Origin: Bretschneidera sinensis
Lineage: Eukaryota; Streptophyta; Magnoliopsida; Brassicales; Akaniaceae
Reading direction: 5' to 3'
DNA: 64,000 nt
Assembly: GCA_023935145.1 (NCBI GenBank)
Contig: CM043700.1
Span: 22,705,501 to 22,769,500 of the forward strand
In this document: positions 1-12,454 of the stretch, piece by piece
Layout: each line of letters begins with the position of its first letter
Numbering within the stretch: position 1 is the first letter of the stretch
Position numbers and translations under genes: made by a program
The notes under the pieces: model-generated
Databases searched by the model: none
What the model was told of the DNA's origin: nothing
What the model saw: the letters and a program-made list of their open reading frames with translations, nothing else

Positions 1-712
1 GGATGATTAAGATTTAAGGATTCTTGATGAGAAAAACATGATGGAAGTTATTTGTGGCTTGAAATTGTGCTGGCCTAAACTTGATGTTAGATATGTTAAT
101 TTCATGTTTTTCTGTTTTTTCTACATAGTAATCATCTTAGGAGATGATGGGGGCTGGGAAAAAAGGTTGGAAAGACCTATTGTTTGATTAGAAGTATAAG
201 GATAATTACATATCTACAAGTAATAAAACGGACATGAGTATGATGGCAAATGGATTCAAAATTTCAAAAGAGGAAAGGGTAAAAATTAATTGAAGGAGGC
301 TTGGGTGGAAAAAAGGGTGTGGGCAGGGAGAGGACAGTGAAGTTGATTTTTTCAATATCTTTCCTTCTTTGTGTTCCTTATATGGGCAAAGGGAAATTTA
401 AACAAAAAAGGCAAGAAAAAAGAAAGTGTTGAAGTCAATATTTATAGACATTTCATTTAGTTATCGACACCAACTCGATAAGTAATATGCACAACTGGTA
501 AGCTTGGAGAGTACTTTTTCCTAATATTGCTTTACCTTTTTGTTTTATTTTCAAATTTGTCTTTTTTCTCCCCCTTTTTTACTTTTGGGTTTGTAGAAAC
601 TCAGCCCTTTGGGAACCATTTTGCGGTTTCTAAGATCTGTTTTTCTTCGCTAATGTTCCATTTTTTTATCTGCAATGAGTTTTAGTCCAATATAAATTTA
701 TTTTACATCATA
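1..712. other. Upstream region of the helicase pseudogene, no gene resolved
   Basis: No coding stretch is recognisable here. RH1-type helicases carry roughly 40 more N-terminal residues than the first exon seen at 713, so a first exon would be expected in or before this stretch, but I see none. The base run before position 713 has no clear splice acceptor directly adjoining the conserved coding sequence. This suggests that the 5' end of the helicase gene is diverged, lost, or outside the window. Confidence 0.4.
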
Positions 713-1080
713 TTGAAGATGGCCTTGCAGAAAATGGGTGTTTGTTCGCTTTTCCAAGTGCAAGTTGCTGTTTGGCAAGAGACGATAGGGCTTGGAGCTT
801 TTGAACGAAATCTTTGTGTCAACTCACCAACTGGAAGTGGTAAAACGTTAGCTTATGCTTTGCCAATTGTGCAGATGCTTTCAACTCGTGCTGTGAAATG
901 TCTACGTGCTTTAGTGGTGTTGCCTACTCGTGATTTAGCCTTGCAGGTTAAATTTTTACTTATGTACACCTATTCCTCTTTTACTGTGCTCTTCTTGTGG
1001 TTGTTCCTTCTGGAATATTGATTGATAGGCATAGGCATATCTAGCTTTTATTACTAACTTGTGTATTCCTTAATGACATG

Positions 1081-1254
1081 CGTTGATAATCCTAATAGGA
1101 TTCTTAATGAGTGTCTTAGTAGGCTTGGATCTTATTTATCTTATCTAATTGTTATGTCCTAGTCCTATTAGACTTAGAATTCATAAGTCTATATATTGGG
1201 TCAATTGTATTCTTTTCATTCAATCAATAATACAAGAATTTTTTCTTTATTTCA
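1081..1254 (+). repeat. Copia 5' LTR
   Basis: This 174-bp LTR aligns with 10566-10749 along its whole length. The first base has changed from the T of the 3' copy (TGTTGA) to C, and the LTR ends in TTATTTCA. I count about eleven substitutions against the other LTR plus two small indels, one of them about 10 bp near the right end. It is therefore clearly older than the gypsy element nested inside. Confidence 0.92.
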
Positions 1255-1257
1255 ATA

Positions 1258-1269
1258 TGGTATCAGAAC
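1258..1269 (+). other. Copia primer-binding site (initiator tRNA-Met)
   Basis: TGGTATCAGAAC, three bases after the 5' LTR, matches the common plant PBS TGGTATCAGAGC complementary to the 3' end of initiator tRNA-Met with one mismatch. Confidence 0.85.
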
Positions 1270-1570
1270 AAGATCTCTCTTGGGATCCTGAATAAATTTT
1301 TCTTATTTTTTCCAAAAAAACCATCGCTATTGTTCATATGGCACTGTTTATACGATACTCTTCATCCAACACTATTCATCTGGTACTGTTCGTCAGCATA
1401 GCTCATTGACACAATTAATCGGCACTGTTTTCGGGTATTGTTCATAAGTAGCATCAAAAGTTTGATAGATTCGTAAGACAAAAAAGGACATGTTCCTCTC
1501 TCTTTCCTCTTAATTTATCTTCCGTGTGTGGAAGATTTTTTTTGTTAACCTTTTCTTTTAGGAATTCACA

Positions 1571-3395
1571 ATGGAATCCAAGACTATCTCCGGTAGTAAT
1601 TTTTGTGGTAGTAATTTTGTTCGTCAATGTTCGTACTGTCATTGTTCCGGGCATACTCGGGAGACGTGTTTGAAGTTAGTTGGTCATAGTCGAGGTTCAC
1701 TTCGTCAATGTACGTACTGCCATCGTTCAGAGCATACCCAGTAGACGTGTTTAGTTGGTCATCCTATGGTTACTAATGATATGACTTCGGATTCTATTGA
1801 GTATGGACTTACCTCAAATTCTGTGCCTCAACTTCTTTAATGGTTTACAAAGATGAGTATGATGAATTCTTACGGTATAAGGCAGCCAACATCTTCCTTG
1901 ACTGCCCTTTCCACCTAGAAAGGTACACCCAAAGCTTGTTTATCATATGATACCTCTTCGTCTAGACCTTGGATCCTTGACTCTGCAACTACTAATCATT
2001 TGTCAAGTACCACGGATGTTTTTTCTGTTTTTTATCACTCTTCGTCTTTGCCTGGTGTTACTTTTGCTGATGGATCGAAAACCACTGCTAGTGGCATTGG
2101 AATTATACACCCTAGTTCTTTTATGTATTTATCATCTATCATTTATGTTCCATTTTCTCAGTATAATTTGATATCTATTAGTCAGCTTACAAAATGTTTT
2201 AACTGTTATGTTACCTTTCTTCCTAATTCTGTTCTTATCTAGGATATGAAAACAAAGAAGACAATTGATGGAGGGCATGGATCGAATGACATGTATTAGT
2301 TTGATCCTATTCCATCACCCATTGCTTGCTCGATTGACATGTCTCCACTTCAGGTATATTGTCGTTTTGGTCATTCGTTCTTAGAGAACCTGAAAAAGTT
2401 TGTTCCTACTTTGAGTTAGGTTTCGTCTTTAGAATGTGAGTCATGTCAATTAGGTAAGCATCATCGTGTGTCGTTCCTTTCCCGAATTAGTAATCGTGTG
2501 TCTAGTCCTTTTATGTTAGTTCATTATTATATTTGGGGTCCAAGTCGTGTGATTTCCAAACTTAGATTTTGGTATTTCGTTACCTTTGTGGATGATTATT
2601 CTAGGCTTACTCGACTTTATTTAGTGAAAGACTTTTTTGAGTTGTTTTCTATTTTTTATGCCTTTTGTGCTGAGATAAAACCCAATTTGACTTATCTGTT
2701 AAGATTCTCTGTAGTGACAATGCTCGAGAATATTTTTCTGAGTCTTTTACAACTTTTATGATTAAGTCTAGCATTATTCATCAGTCATCTTGCTCTAATA
2801 CATTCCGACAAAATAGGGTTGCGGAACGAAAAAATCGTCATCTTGTGGATACTGCTCATATTCTTATTTCATATGTATGTTCCCAAATTATTTTGGAGTA
2901 AGGCCGTTATGACTGCATGTTACTTAATCAACCATATGCGATCCTCTATTCTTGATGGCCAAACCCCCCACTCTATACTCTTTTATAGAGATGTTATCTT
3001 CCATTTTCCTCTTCATGTCTTTGGATATGTTTGTTTTGTTCATCAGCTCCGACCAGGAGTTGACAAACTTGATCCCCGCTCTATAAAGTGTATGTTCTTA
3101 AGCTATTCTCGTACTCAAAAAGGTTATCGGTGTTATAATCCCTCACTACACAGGTACTTTGTTTGTGCCGATGTTACGTTCTTTGAGTCTACTCAGTATT
3201 ACTCCAAGTCTCATTCTATCTCAGATCTGACTGATTCATTTCCTTGTCCATTACCTGTTCCCATGCCCTTTACACAGTCAGATCCTCCCCCATTTATCTC
3301 TTCGTCGTCTGCTCCGTTGCAAGTTTACTCTCGTCATCCGCAACCTTCCACCTCTGCTGCTCCACCAATTGCTTCCTTGTTGACAGATCCCGATC
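1571..3395 (+). pseudogene. Copia gag-protease-integrase relic
   Basis: Reading from ATG 1571, a CCHC zinc knuckle (CSYCHCSGHTRETC) lies near 1630-1670, and a second, damaged copy of the knuckle follows at about 1708-1755 with an in-frame TAG. The protease appears at about 1966-2240 with the D-S-A active-site block in WILDSATTNH. Integrase is seen from about 2290 to 3230 with the C-x2-C pair near 2435-2450, the VDDYSR block near 2590-2605 and C-terminal integrase blocks around 2940-3140. Stops and frame changes are frequent. The reading is cut at 3395 by the gypsy insertion and continues at 8917. Confidence 0.85.
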
Positions 3396-3796
3396 TGATA
3401 GACCATTGATTAAGAAAACTTATGTGCGGCAAAGGCTCAACATGGTGATGAAGAATTAGTTGCAGGGGAAGCTTCCAATTTCTGTTAGCAGAGAGTTTGT
3501 TAGATGAGCTGGCTTTATTGAGTTGTTATTTTTTGTTGGTTAGTGAGTCTGTTAGCTGCTGTGGGCTGAGGCTCAGATATAAATAGGAATTGGGAGGAAA
3601 GGGGAGAGGGCAGGGAATATTAAGAGATAAAAGAGGAGAGACTAGGCTCTCGAAATCCTAGCTTTCATTTACTGTTCTTCCTGTATTTTCCATTGCTATT
3701 CTTGATTAATGTCATTCAGCTTTCTAATCTTGCTATATCTTCGATTTTCTTTATCATAATCACTAAGATATTTCCAGCTGGTGAAGTGTTCTATCA
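3396..3796 (+). repeat. Gypsy 5' LTR
   Basis: The LTR runs TGATAG...CTATCA, 401 bp. A TATAAATA box sits near 3577-3584, and the LTR is followed two bases later by the PBS. It is almost identical to 8511-8911. Confidence 0.95.
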
Positions 3797-3798
3797 AG

Positions 3799-3810
3799 TG
3801 GTATCAGAGC
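3799..3810 (+). other. Gypsy primer-binding site (initiator tRNA-Met)
   Basis: TGGTATCAGAGC, a perfect match to the common plant PBS for initiator tRNA-Met, lies two bases past the LTR end. Confidence 0.92.
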
Positions 3811-3831
3811 AGATTTTTTTCTTGGGGTAAG

Positions 3832-6800
3832 ATGGCACAAAGGAAGGTGGAGGCATTAGAGGAGAAAATGGAAATTGAAGCTCAAAAGATCGGTGGGTTG
3901 GAGAAATCAGTAGGGAGTTTGGAGAAGACAGTGGGGAGCATGGAGAAGTCAGTAGGGAGCTTAGAGAAGTCGATGGCTATTTTGATGGAAAAGATGGATC
4001 AAATGGCACGAAGGGATGATTTGTGCTCTTCATCTCGAATGGAAGTGAAGCAGAAAAATACCCAGCTGATGGAGTCGCAAACATTGGAGGGTGAAGTTAC
4101 GATAAAACAACCGCAGTTGATGGAGTCGCAGACTATGGGAGGAGGAGCTGTGACAAAGACGTTTGGGAATAGGACGTATCGATGATTGGAATTACCCATT
4201 TTCGCGGGAATAGATCCGGATGGGTGGATTTTTCGAGCTGAAAGGTACTTTTCTTTGAGTAAGATGAACGATGGAGAAAAACTAGAAGCGGTGGTTCTAA
4301 GCATGGAAGGCAAAGCCCTTGCATGGTTTCAATATGTAGAAGATAGGTTCAGATTTCGTACCTGGAACGAATTCAAAATGACCTTCTTAAACCGGTTCTG
4401 ATCGAAGATGGAGGGATCTCTGTGCGAGAAATTCCTCGCCGTCCGGCAAGAAACCACGTCAAAGAATATCAGGAGCAGTTCGAAATCCTGGCATCACCAT
4501 TAAAGGGGTTTCCGGAGGAGGTTCTTGAAAGCACCTACCTCAATGGCTTGAAGTCGGTGATCAGAGCGGAGGTGCGTCTCCTCAGGCCTAACAATCTGAT
4601 CGAGATGATGGAGGCAGCAAGAATGATCGAAGATAAGAACAGTGTCTTCCAAGCATTGCAGGTCGGACCTAGATCCAGTGGGTCATGGGGGAGATCAACA
4701 GGTTATGGGTTGGGTTCCTTTTATTCGAACCCAGGGTATACTACGACGTCGTTTCAACCACCATCAGGTTCTTCTTATACGAACCCAAGGTCTACAGCAA
4801 ACAACACAACAACTGCATCTCCTCCTTCAAACTCGGTACGACCATCTTTGACGGCAAGCACAGGTCACGCCGGCCCAGACCAGAGAAAGACGGCACTGGA
4901 GTCAACGACGACGAACCGAAATTCATCAACCTATGAGCAATTTACTGATTCTAAGTTGCTAAGCCGTCGCGCGAAAGGGTTGTGTTTCCGTTGTGATGAA
5001 AAATACTCTCTTGGTCATTTGTGCAAAAATCGACAGCTCCAGGTGTTAATTGTGGATGATGCCGGTACGATTAAAGAAACTGGAGAGGAAGAACTGGAAG
5101 AAAAAGTTCCTGAGCTAGTAGAAGGAGCAATTGAACTCTCTATGAACTCCGTAATGGGGTTTACCGATCCCTATATTATGAAATTGCGAGGGGAGATTGG
5201 AATGCAGATGGTGACGATACTGATAGATTGCGGAGCATCACATAACTTCATCTCTAAAGATGTAGTAAAGCGGCTGAATCTGCCGATAACGGCGACGACG
5301 GCATACAAGGTGATAATAGGAATAGGAGGCACAATGTATACCAATGGCATCTGTAAAGGTATGTTACTAACTCTTCCTGAAGTAGAAGTGGTAGAGGATT
5401 TTTTACCTTTGGAACTGGGAAAAGAAGACGTCATTCTGGGCATGCAATGGTTATCGAAACTAGGATTGATGCAAGTCAATTGGAAGGCGTTAACCATGAA
5501 ATTTACCTTGGGTCAAACCACGGTAACACTGAAGGGAGAACCGAGACTTTGCAAAAAACAGGTATCGCTAAAAGCAATGATGCGTACTGTACAACATGAA
5601 GGACACGGGTATTTGCTTGAATTGGGGACCTTAGTGTCAGAGAATGAAAACGAAGGAGCTGTGGAGGTGTCCCGAGCGGTCAATACACTGCTACAAGAAT
5701 ATCCTGAAGTGGTGACAGAGCCGAGAGGATTGCCTCCTCAACGAGCGCTGGATCATTGTATCACATTGAAGGAAGGTGTTGAACCGGTGAGCGTGAGGCC
5801 GTACCGGTATCCACAAGTGCAAAAAGATGAAATCGAGCGTTTGGTCAGTGACATGCTGTCAGCTTGTATCATACAGCCAAGCCACAACCCATTTTCAAGT
5901 CCCATAATTCTGGTTAAAAAAAAAAGATGGTAGCTGGCGGTTCTGTGTTGATTATAAGGCTTTGAATCGAGTGATGGTTCCAGACAAATTTCCAATACCA
6001 GTGATTGAGGAGCTCTTAGATGAACTACATGGAGCACAGTTTTTTTCAAAATTGGATCTCAAGTCAGGATATCACCAAATTAGAGTGAGCCTTCGAGATG
6101 TGCCTAAAACGGCCTTCAGGACTCATGAAGGCCACTACGAGTTCCTGGTGATGCCGTTTGGATTGATGACTGCACCAGCGACTTTCCAAGCCTTGATGAA
6201 TGAGGTATTTAAGCAGTACCTTCGGAAATTTGTATTGGTATTCTTTGATGATATTTTGGTATATAGCAAATCTATGATGGATCATCTAGAACACTTGAGG
6301 ACAGTTTTGGAGACGATGAAGATTCATTCATTGAATGCATCTTTGGACAGAATGAGCTGGAGTATTTGGGTCACATTGTTTCGGCTACAGGGGTGGCAGC
6401 GGACCCTAAGAAGATCCAAGCGATGGTGGAATGGCCAACTCCTCCTAACGTGAAAGCCTTACGAGGATTTTTGGGTTTAACGGGATATTATCGGAAATTT
6501 GTCAACAATTATGGGCACATAGCAGCACCACTCACCAATCAGCTCAAGAAGGATCGTTTTGGGTGGAATGCGGAAGCGCAACAGGCATTTGAGGCTCTGA
6601 AGGTGGCCATGACAACTGTTCCCGTATTAGCTCTTCCTAACTTCCGTCAACCGTTTGTGGTAGAAGCGGATGCTTCTGGTTTTGGCATCGGTGCAGTATT
6701 AATGCAAAACCAGAGACCAATCGCATTCTTTAGTCAAGTGCTTAACCAACGGGATCGATCTAAGTCGGTATACGAGCGCGAGCTGATGGCTATTGTTTTG

Positions 6801-8524
6801 GCAATCCAAAAGTGGCGACCTTATCTTTTGGGGCGCAAATTCATTGTGCGTGCTGACCAGAGGAGTTTGCGATTTTTGCTTGACCAACGGCTTGTATCTG
6901 ATGAGCACCAGAAATGGGTTTCGAAGTTATGGGGTTACAATTTTGACATCGAATACCGACCTGGTTCTGAGAATAAAGCAGCTGATGCGTTATCACGAAG
7001 GGACGAAGGTTGCAAGCTGGCTGTCCTCACTGTTTCATGTTGTGTGCTAGGTGATGAGCTGAACAACGAAGTTGACTCCGACCTCACTTATGGACCAATC
7101 AAACAGCAGCTATTGCAAGGGTCAGACTCATTTTCGGACTATAGCATACCACATGGCATTTTATTATTCAAAGGACGGATAGTGATTCCTTCAGAATCCA
7201 CTCTCATTCCAACATTGCTAGCCGAATATCATGAGGGCAAAGTGGGAGGGCATTCTGGGGTCTTAAGGACAATTCAGAGGCTGTCTAGAGATGTTAATTG
7301 GCGGGGTATGAGGAAACAAGTGCAGCGTTATGTGGCCGAATGTTCAGTTTGTCAACAGAATAAACATGAGACTCTACGCCTTGCAGAGCTGCTGCAACCA
7401 CTACCAATTCCGGAACAAGTTTTTGAAAATTTATCCATGGATTTTGTGGAAGGACTGCCTACCTCTGATGGGTTCAATTGTTTATTTGTGGTGGTTGACA
7501 GTCTTTCGAAATACGCTCACTTTATCCCACTCAAATACCCTTTCAATGCCCAACATGTTGCAACAGTATTCGACATGTTGCAACAGTATTCGTCAAGGAG
7601 ATCATCCACTTACATGGGGTACCCCGCTCCATTGTTTCAGATCGCAATAAGGTGTTTCTTAGCAAATTTTGGACGGAGTTATTCCGTTTACAAGGTACAT
7701 CATTGAAGCACAACACCGCTTATCACCCGCAAACGGATGGGCAAACCGAAGTGGCCAATAGGAGCATTGAGACCTACTTAAGGTGTTTTGCGGGAGACAA
7801 ACCCAAGCAGTGGGTTAAATGGTTACCGTGGGCAGAATATTGGTACAATATTTCATTCCACTCTTCCACGCACACCACTCCATTCTACGCTCTCTACTGC
7901 TGTGATCCACCACCGTTGTTACGTTTTGAAAGGGGTTCCACTCTTATGTCTGAGCTGGATGTTCAACTACAAGCTCGGGATCACATATTAGATGAACTCA
8001 AATTTCATTTGAACCGCTCTCAGAAACGCATGAAAGACTATACGGATAAGAAACGCCGCGAAGTCGAATTTGAGGCTGGAGATTGGGTCTATATTAAGCT
8101 GCGTTCTTATCATCACAAGTCTTTGGCAAAGAAAGCAAATGAGAAGTTATCTCCTAAATTTTTCGGTCCTTATTAGGTGCTGTCCCGCGTTGGCGCTGTG
8201 GCATACAAGTTGGACTTACCCTCTACCACCTCCATTCACCTAGTGTTCCATATTTCAATGCTGAAGAAAGCAGTAGGTGAGACCACCAGGGTGCAACCTC
8301 TCCCTGAGGTCCTCATGGAGGGGTTGGAGTGGCAGGTAGAACCGGAAGAGGTGGACGGGCTACGCTACAATGCACATGGAAAGTTGGAGGTATTGATTAA
8401 GTGGAATCATCTCCCAGATTTTGAGACATCATGGGAAGAGTTCGAGTTCCTGAACGCGCAATTTCCCACCTTTCACCTTGAGGACAAGGTGAGACTCCGA
8501 GGGAGGGTATTGATAAACCATTGA
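3832..8524 (+). pseudogene. Gypsy gag-pol polyprotein with chromodomain, disrupted
   Basis: ATG 3832 starts a gag with a short heptad-like Glu-Lys-Ser repeat (about 3895-3970) and a retrotransposon gag domain (4186-4640). A zinc knuckle (CFRCDEKYSLGHLC) lies near 4985-5027. Protease has DCGAS near 5227-5241. RT shows FFDDILVYS near 6241-6270. RNase H (DASGFGIGAV) starts near 6669. Integrase follows from about 7240, and a chromodomain (IKWNHLPDFETSWEEF) ends the protein at about 8395-8445. Lesions: TGA at 4183-4185 and at 4399-4401, both plausible CGA-to-TGA changes; one base lost near 4450; a ten-A run at 5926-5935 that shifts frame before the RT core; a shift near 6330; a 20-bp duplication at 7553-7592; and TAG at 8174-8176. 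The final stop TGA 8522-8524 lies inside the 3' LTR. Confidence 0.92.
7553..7592 (+). repeat. 20-bp tandem duplication in gypsy integrase
   Basis: The 20-bp unit at 7553-7572 is repeated exactly at 7573-7592. Because 20 is not a multiple of three, it shifts the integrase frame just before the second catalytic region. Confidence 0.9.
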
Positions 8525-8911
8525 TTAAGAACACTTATGTGCGGCAAAGGCTCAACAAGGTGATGAAGAATTAGTTGCAGGGGAAGCTTCCAATTTCTGT
8601 TAGCAGAGAGTTTGTTAGATGAGCTGGCTTTATTGAGTTGTTATTTTTTGTTGGTTAGTGAGTCTGTTAGCTGCTGTGGGCTGAGGCTCAGATATAAATA
8701 GGAATTGGGAGGAAAGGGGAGAGGGCAGGGAATATTAAAAGATAAAAGAGGAGAGACTAGGCTCTCGAAATCCTAGCTTTCATTTACTGTTCTTCCTGTA
8801 TTTTCCATTGTTATTCTTGATTAATGTTATTCAGCTTTCTAATCTTATTATATCTTCCATTTTATTTATCATAATCACTAAGATGTTTCCAGCTGGTGAA
8901 GTGTTCTATCA
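8511..8911 (+). repeat. Gypsy 3' LTR
   Basis: This 401-bp LTR is preceded by a purine-rich tract (about 8496-8507). It pairs with 3396-3796, and the target duplication CGATC follows at 8912-8916. Confidence 0.95.
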
Positions 8912-8916
8912 CGATC

Positions 8917-10545
8917 CTCCTTCATCATCTGAAGATGATCGTCCTATTGCTCATCGTAAAGGTAAACTATTATGTACTGCTCATCCAATTGCTAATTTTG
9001 TGTCTTATGATCATTTATCTCCTTCATATGCTTTGTTTGTTGCTTCTATCTTTTCTACCTCCTAAGTCTGTTATAGAAGTTTTGTCTCATTCTAGGCGGA
9101 AAACAGTTATGGATGAAGAGATACATTCCTTGAGTACTAATGATACATAGGACTCGGTTCCTCTTCCATCTGGAAAATCTGTTGTTGGTTGTCGTTGGGT
9201 CTATACAGTAAAGATTCATCCTGATGGTACTATTGACATATTAAAAGCTCGACTCGTAGCAAAAAAGGGTATACATAGGTGTATAGTATTGAATATACTG
9301 TGACATTCTCTCTAGTGGTAAAGATTACGTCTGTTTGTGTGTTTATCTCTCTAGTAGCTACTTTTAATTGGCTCCTACATCAATTAGATGTAAAAAATGT
9401 GTTTCTAAATGGTGATTTGCAAGAAGACATATAAATGGAGCAACCACTCGGATTTGTTACTCAGGCGAAGTCTGAGTTAGTATGTCGATTAAAAAAATCT
9501 CTATATGGCTTGAAACAATTTCTTCGAGCGTGGTTTGGTCAGTTCAGTCTGAAGTAATAATTAATTTTGGCCTTAACAGATGTGGTGTAGATCATTCTGT
9601 ATTTTATAAACACGGTGAGGCATGTAGGATATTGTTGATTGTATATGTGGATGATATTGTGATCACTGAAGATAACAAAGAAAGAATTCTAGCACTGAAA
9701 CAGTTCTTGAGTACTAAATTTCATACAAAGGATTTAGGGAAATTGAGATACTTCTTGAGTATTAAGGTTGCTAGATCTCGTCATGGTGTATTTTTATCTC
9801 AGCGTAAATATGTTCTTGATTTGTTGATTGATACTGGAATGTTAGGGTGTAAGCATATAGATAGTCCTATGGATCCCAACACAAAAGAGTGACTTATTAT
9901 CTTATCCAGGGCAATATAGGCGTTTGATTGGAAAATTGAATTATTTGACTGTTACTAGGCTTGATATTTCATTTGCAACCAGTGTGATTAGTCAATTTCT
10001 AGATGCTCCACGAACTAGTTATTAGGATGCTGTTATTCAAATTTTGAGATATCTTAATAGCGCTCTTGGTCTTGGTTTACTTTATTAAAATCGTGGTCAT
10101 GCTCAAATTGAAGGTTATACTGATGCAGATTGGGTCGACTCTCCATAGAAGGTCCACTACAGTATATTGTGTATCATAGAAAAGTAAAAAGCAAAATGTG
10201 ATTGCTAGGTCGAGTGCTGAATTCGAATATAGAGCAATGACACATACTACTTGTGAGATGGTTTGGTTAAAGCAGTTGTTAGCAGAACTTAGGGTTAACC
10301 CGTCAAGTTCTGAGCTTGGTGTGTGACAATCAAGCAGCTATTCATATTGCAAATAATCCAGTGTTTCACGAGAGAACTAAACATATTGAAGTTGATTGTC
10401 ATGTTGTTTGAGAAAAGCTTCTACAAAATATGATTAGTATCATACATGCAAAATTGACAGATTAGTTAGCAGATTTATTTACTAAACCATTGGATGGTTC
10501 TCGGGTTCGATTTATTTGTAATAAATTGGGTGCATATGATATCTA
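8917..10545 (+). pseudogene. Copia RT-RNase H relic (continuation after the gypsy insertion)
   Basis: The Copia polyprotein resumes right after the gypsy target duplication. Visible blocks are QLDVKNVFLNGD near 9377-9412, SLYGLKQ near 9498-9518, the RT catalytic YVDDIVIT near 9643-9666, the RT end (LDISFATSV near 9959-9985) and RNase H (HIEVDCHVV near 10380-10410; LADLFTKPL near 10465-10495). Stops and frame changes occur throughout. Confidence 0.87.
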
Positions 10546-10565
10546 TACTTCAACTTGAGGGGGAG

Positions 10566-10749
10566 TGTTGAGAATCCTAATAGGATTCTTAATGAGTGTC
10601 CTAGTAGGTTTGGATCATATTTATCTTATCTAATTGTTGTGTCTTAGTCCTACTAGAGTTAGTATTCATAAGTCTATATATTGGATCAATTGTATTCTTT
10701 TCATTCAATCAATAACAAGAATTTCTTCACCAATCTTTTCTTTATTTCA
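10566..10749 (+). repeat. Copia 3' LTR
   Basis: The LTR begins TGTTGAGAATCC and ends TTATTTCA, right after a G-rich polypurine tract. The target duplication ACATG follows. It is 184 bp against 174 bp for the 5' copy. Confidence 0.92.
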
Positions 10750-12454
10750 ACATGTGACTAATTTCTAGAAGCAGTTTTTCTCTTCTAATCGCTACTTGTA
10801 AGATTTTTCATGCTTTTAAAGTTATGGTTTGGATACAGTGTCTCTGGCCACTGATTCCAAAAATCCCCCTCCTCCAAGTTCTACTTAAAATTCATCTTAA
10901 GATTCACACAACAATGGAGCTAAAACTATCATTGACAATTTATTTATTTAAATTCCAGCCCATCTCTTTTTGGCATCCATTGTTTTAAAACCATTTTGTA
11001 TTACTTAAAATTTAAAGCATATTAAAATATGCCTGATTTTCTTTCCTAGTTCAGGTTAAGGAAGTTTTTGCTGCAATTGAACCTGCCGTGGGCTTATCCG
11101 TTGGTTTGGCTGTGGGTCAATCTTCAATCGCTGATGAAATCTCAGAGCTTATAAGAGGCCTAAGCTTGAGGCGGGCATCTGTTATGACCCAGAAGATCTT
11201 TCACAAAACCTGCAAAGCTCGGTGGATATATTAGTGGCAACTCCAGGAAGGCTTATGGACCATATCAATAACACTAAGGGTTTTACACTTGAGCATCTAT
11301 ATTACCTTGTAAGCAGCAGATGTTAATTCTACATTTTTTTTTGCAATTATATCCTTGATGAGGTCTGTAATTATCCTTAATTGTCGTCTTAGCTTGTCTA
11401 GATCTTTTTTTTTTCCTTAACATTTTATCAGGTTGAAACATCTCATAGGAAGCTAGACTCATTGAGAGATTCAGTGCTCTTAGTTACCTATATATATATA
11501 ATGAAGTTTATATACGGAGTAGCTTTTCTCCATCAACATGCTTTTAGTTCTTATAGAATTGTTATATTGATATGCTATAAGTATCAATTTGTATGACCGG
11601 TTCTGGATTAGCTTCTTTGTTGTGCTACATAGACCTAGGACTATTTATTTTTAATAAGCTTACCTAGGACTATGCTTTACATGGATGTGTGTTAACTAAA
11701 ATGGATCATCTCATTGATGGTTAGTAGCTGTCTTGATGTCATCGACCAACACTTTCTTCTGTTAATTGGTTTCCTACACCGTAGAGACAAATATGTCCTT
11801 TTTTCGTATATGATTGTAAGATAACTTGTATAAGTTGAAAAGTATAGTTTAGCTACTGAGCTGAGTTAGGGGGATCAAGGGGGCTGTCTTAACACACTTT
11901 AATTTTGATTAAATTCTTGCATGGTAAACATATGCTGATGAGGTTGACTGTTTCAGGTAGCTGATGAGACAGATCGATTGCTCAGGGAGGCATACCAGTC
12001 CTGGCTACCAGTGGTGCTTCAATTGACTGGCTCTTATGATGATGGCCTCTTTCCTTGCACTAATGCTTTTCTTCCGTCTGCATTTGGTTCTTTAAAAACC
12101 ATAAGGAGATGGTGAGTTCTTTGTTCTTTTGCCTCCCTTTGTGATATCCATACTTTGAGTGTCAGCAACAAGCATGGCCTCGAGCATCATGCTACATAGA
12201 CATTGTAGCTTGGCATTACTCCTGGGTAATTTGTTTGCATCTGAAATTCAAACTATTTTTATTTTAAACATGTCATTTCATTTATCAAAAAAAAAAAAAA
12301 AACACATTTCACTTGTGTGTGCATGTGATGTTTGTGGTTATCACATTTCTAAAATATCATGATACATCTGATTATGCATGCTGTTTATTCAATCTCCCAG
12401 TAGTGCATGCTATCTAAGAACAAAAATAATATCCTTTGACATAATCAGAAATCA

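Larger units (their letters stand above)
3391..8916 (+). mobile_element. Ty3/gypsy chromovirus nested in the Copia element (with TSDs)
   Basis: The element proper is 3396-8911, with 401-bp LTRs at both ends and a perfect target duplication CGATC (3391-3395 and 8912-8916). The order gag, protease, RT, RNase H, integrase, chromodomain is that of Ty3/gypsy chromoviruses. The LTRs differ at about 11 of 401 positions by eye, so this insertion is fairly recent and younger than its Copia host, as nesting requires. Coding capacity is broken by stops and frameshifts. Confidence 0.95.
1076..10754 (+). mobile_element. Copia LTR retrotransposon inserted in the helicase intron (with TSDs)
   Basis: The element spans 1081-10749 and is flanked by a perfect 5-bp target duplication ACATG (1076-1080 and 10750-10754). 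It has a primer-binding site after the left LTR, gag, protease and integrase relics (1571-3395), RT and RNase H relics (8917-10545), and a polypurine tract just before the right LTR (about 10553-10565). The domain order, protease-integrase-RT-RNase H, is that of Copia. A younger gypsy element splits it at 3395. Many in-frame stops mean it cannot act on its own. Confidence 0.93.

Noticed and set aside
3999..4324. Minus-strand frames opposite gypsy gag
   Set aside because: These are shadows of the gag frame on the other strand.
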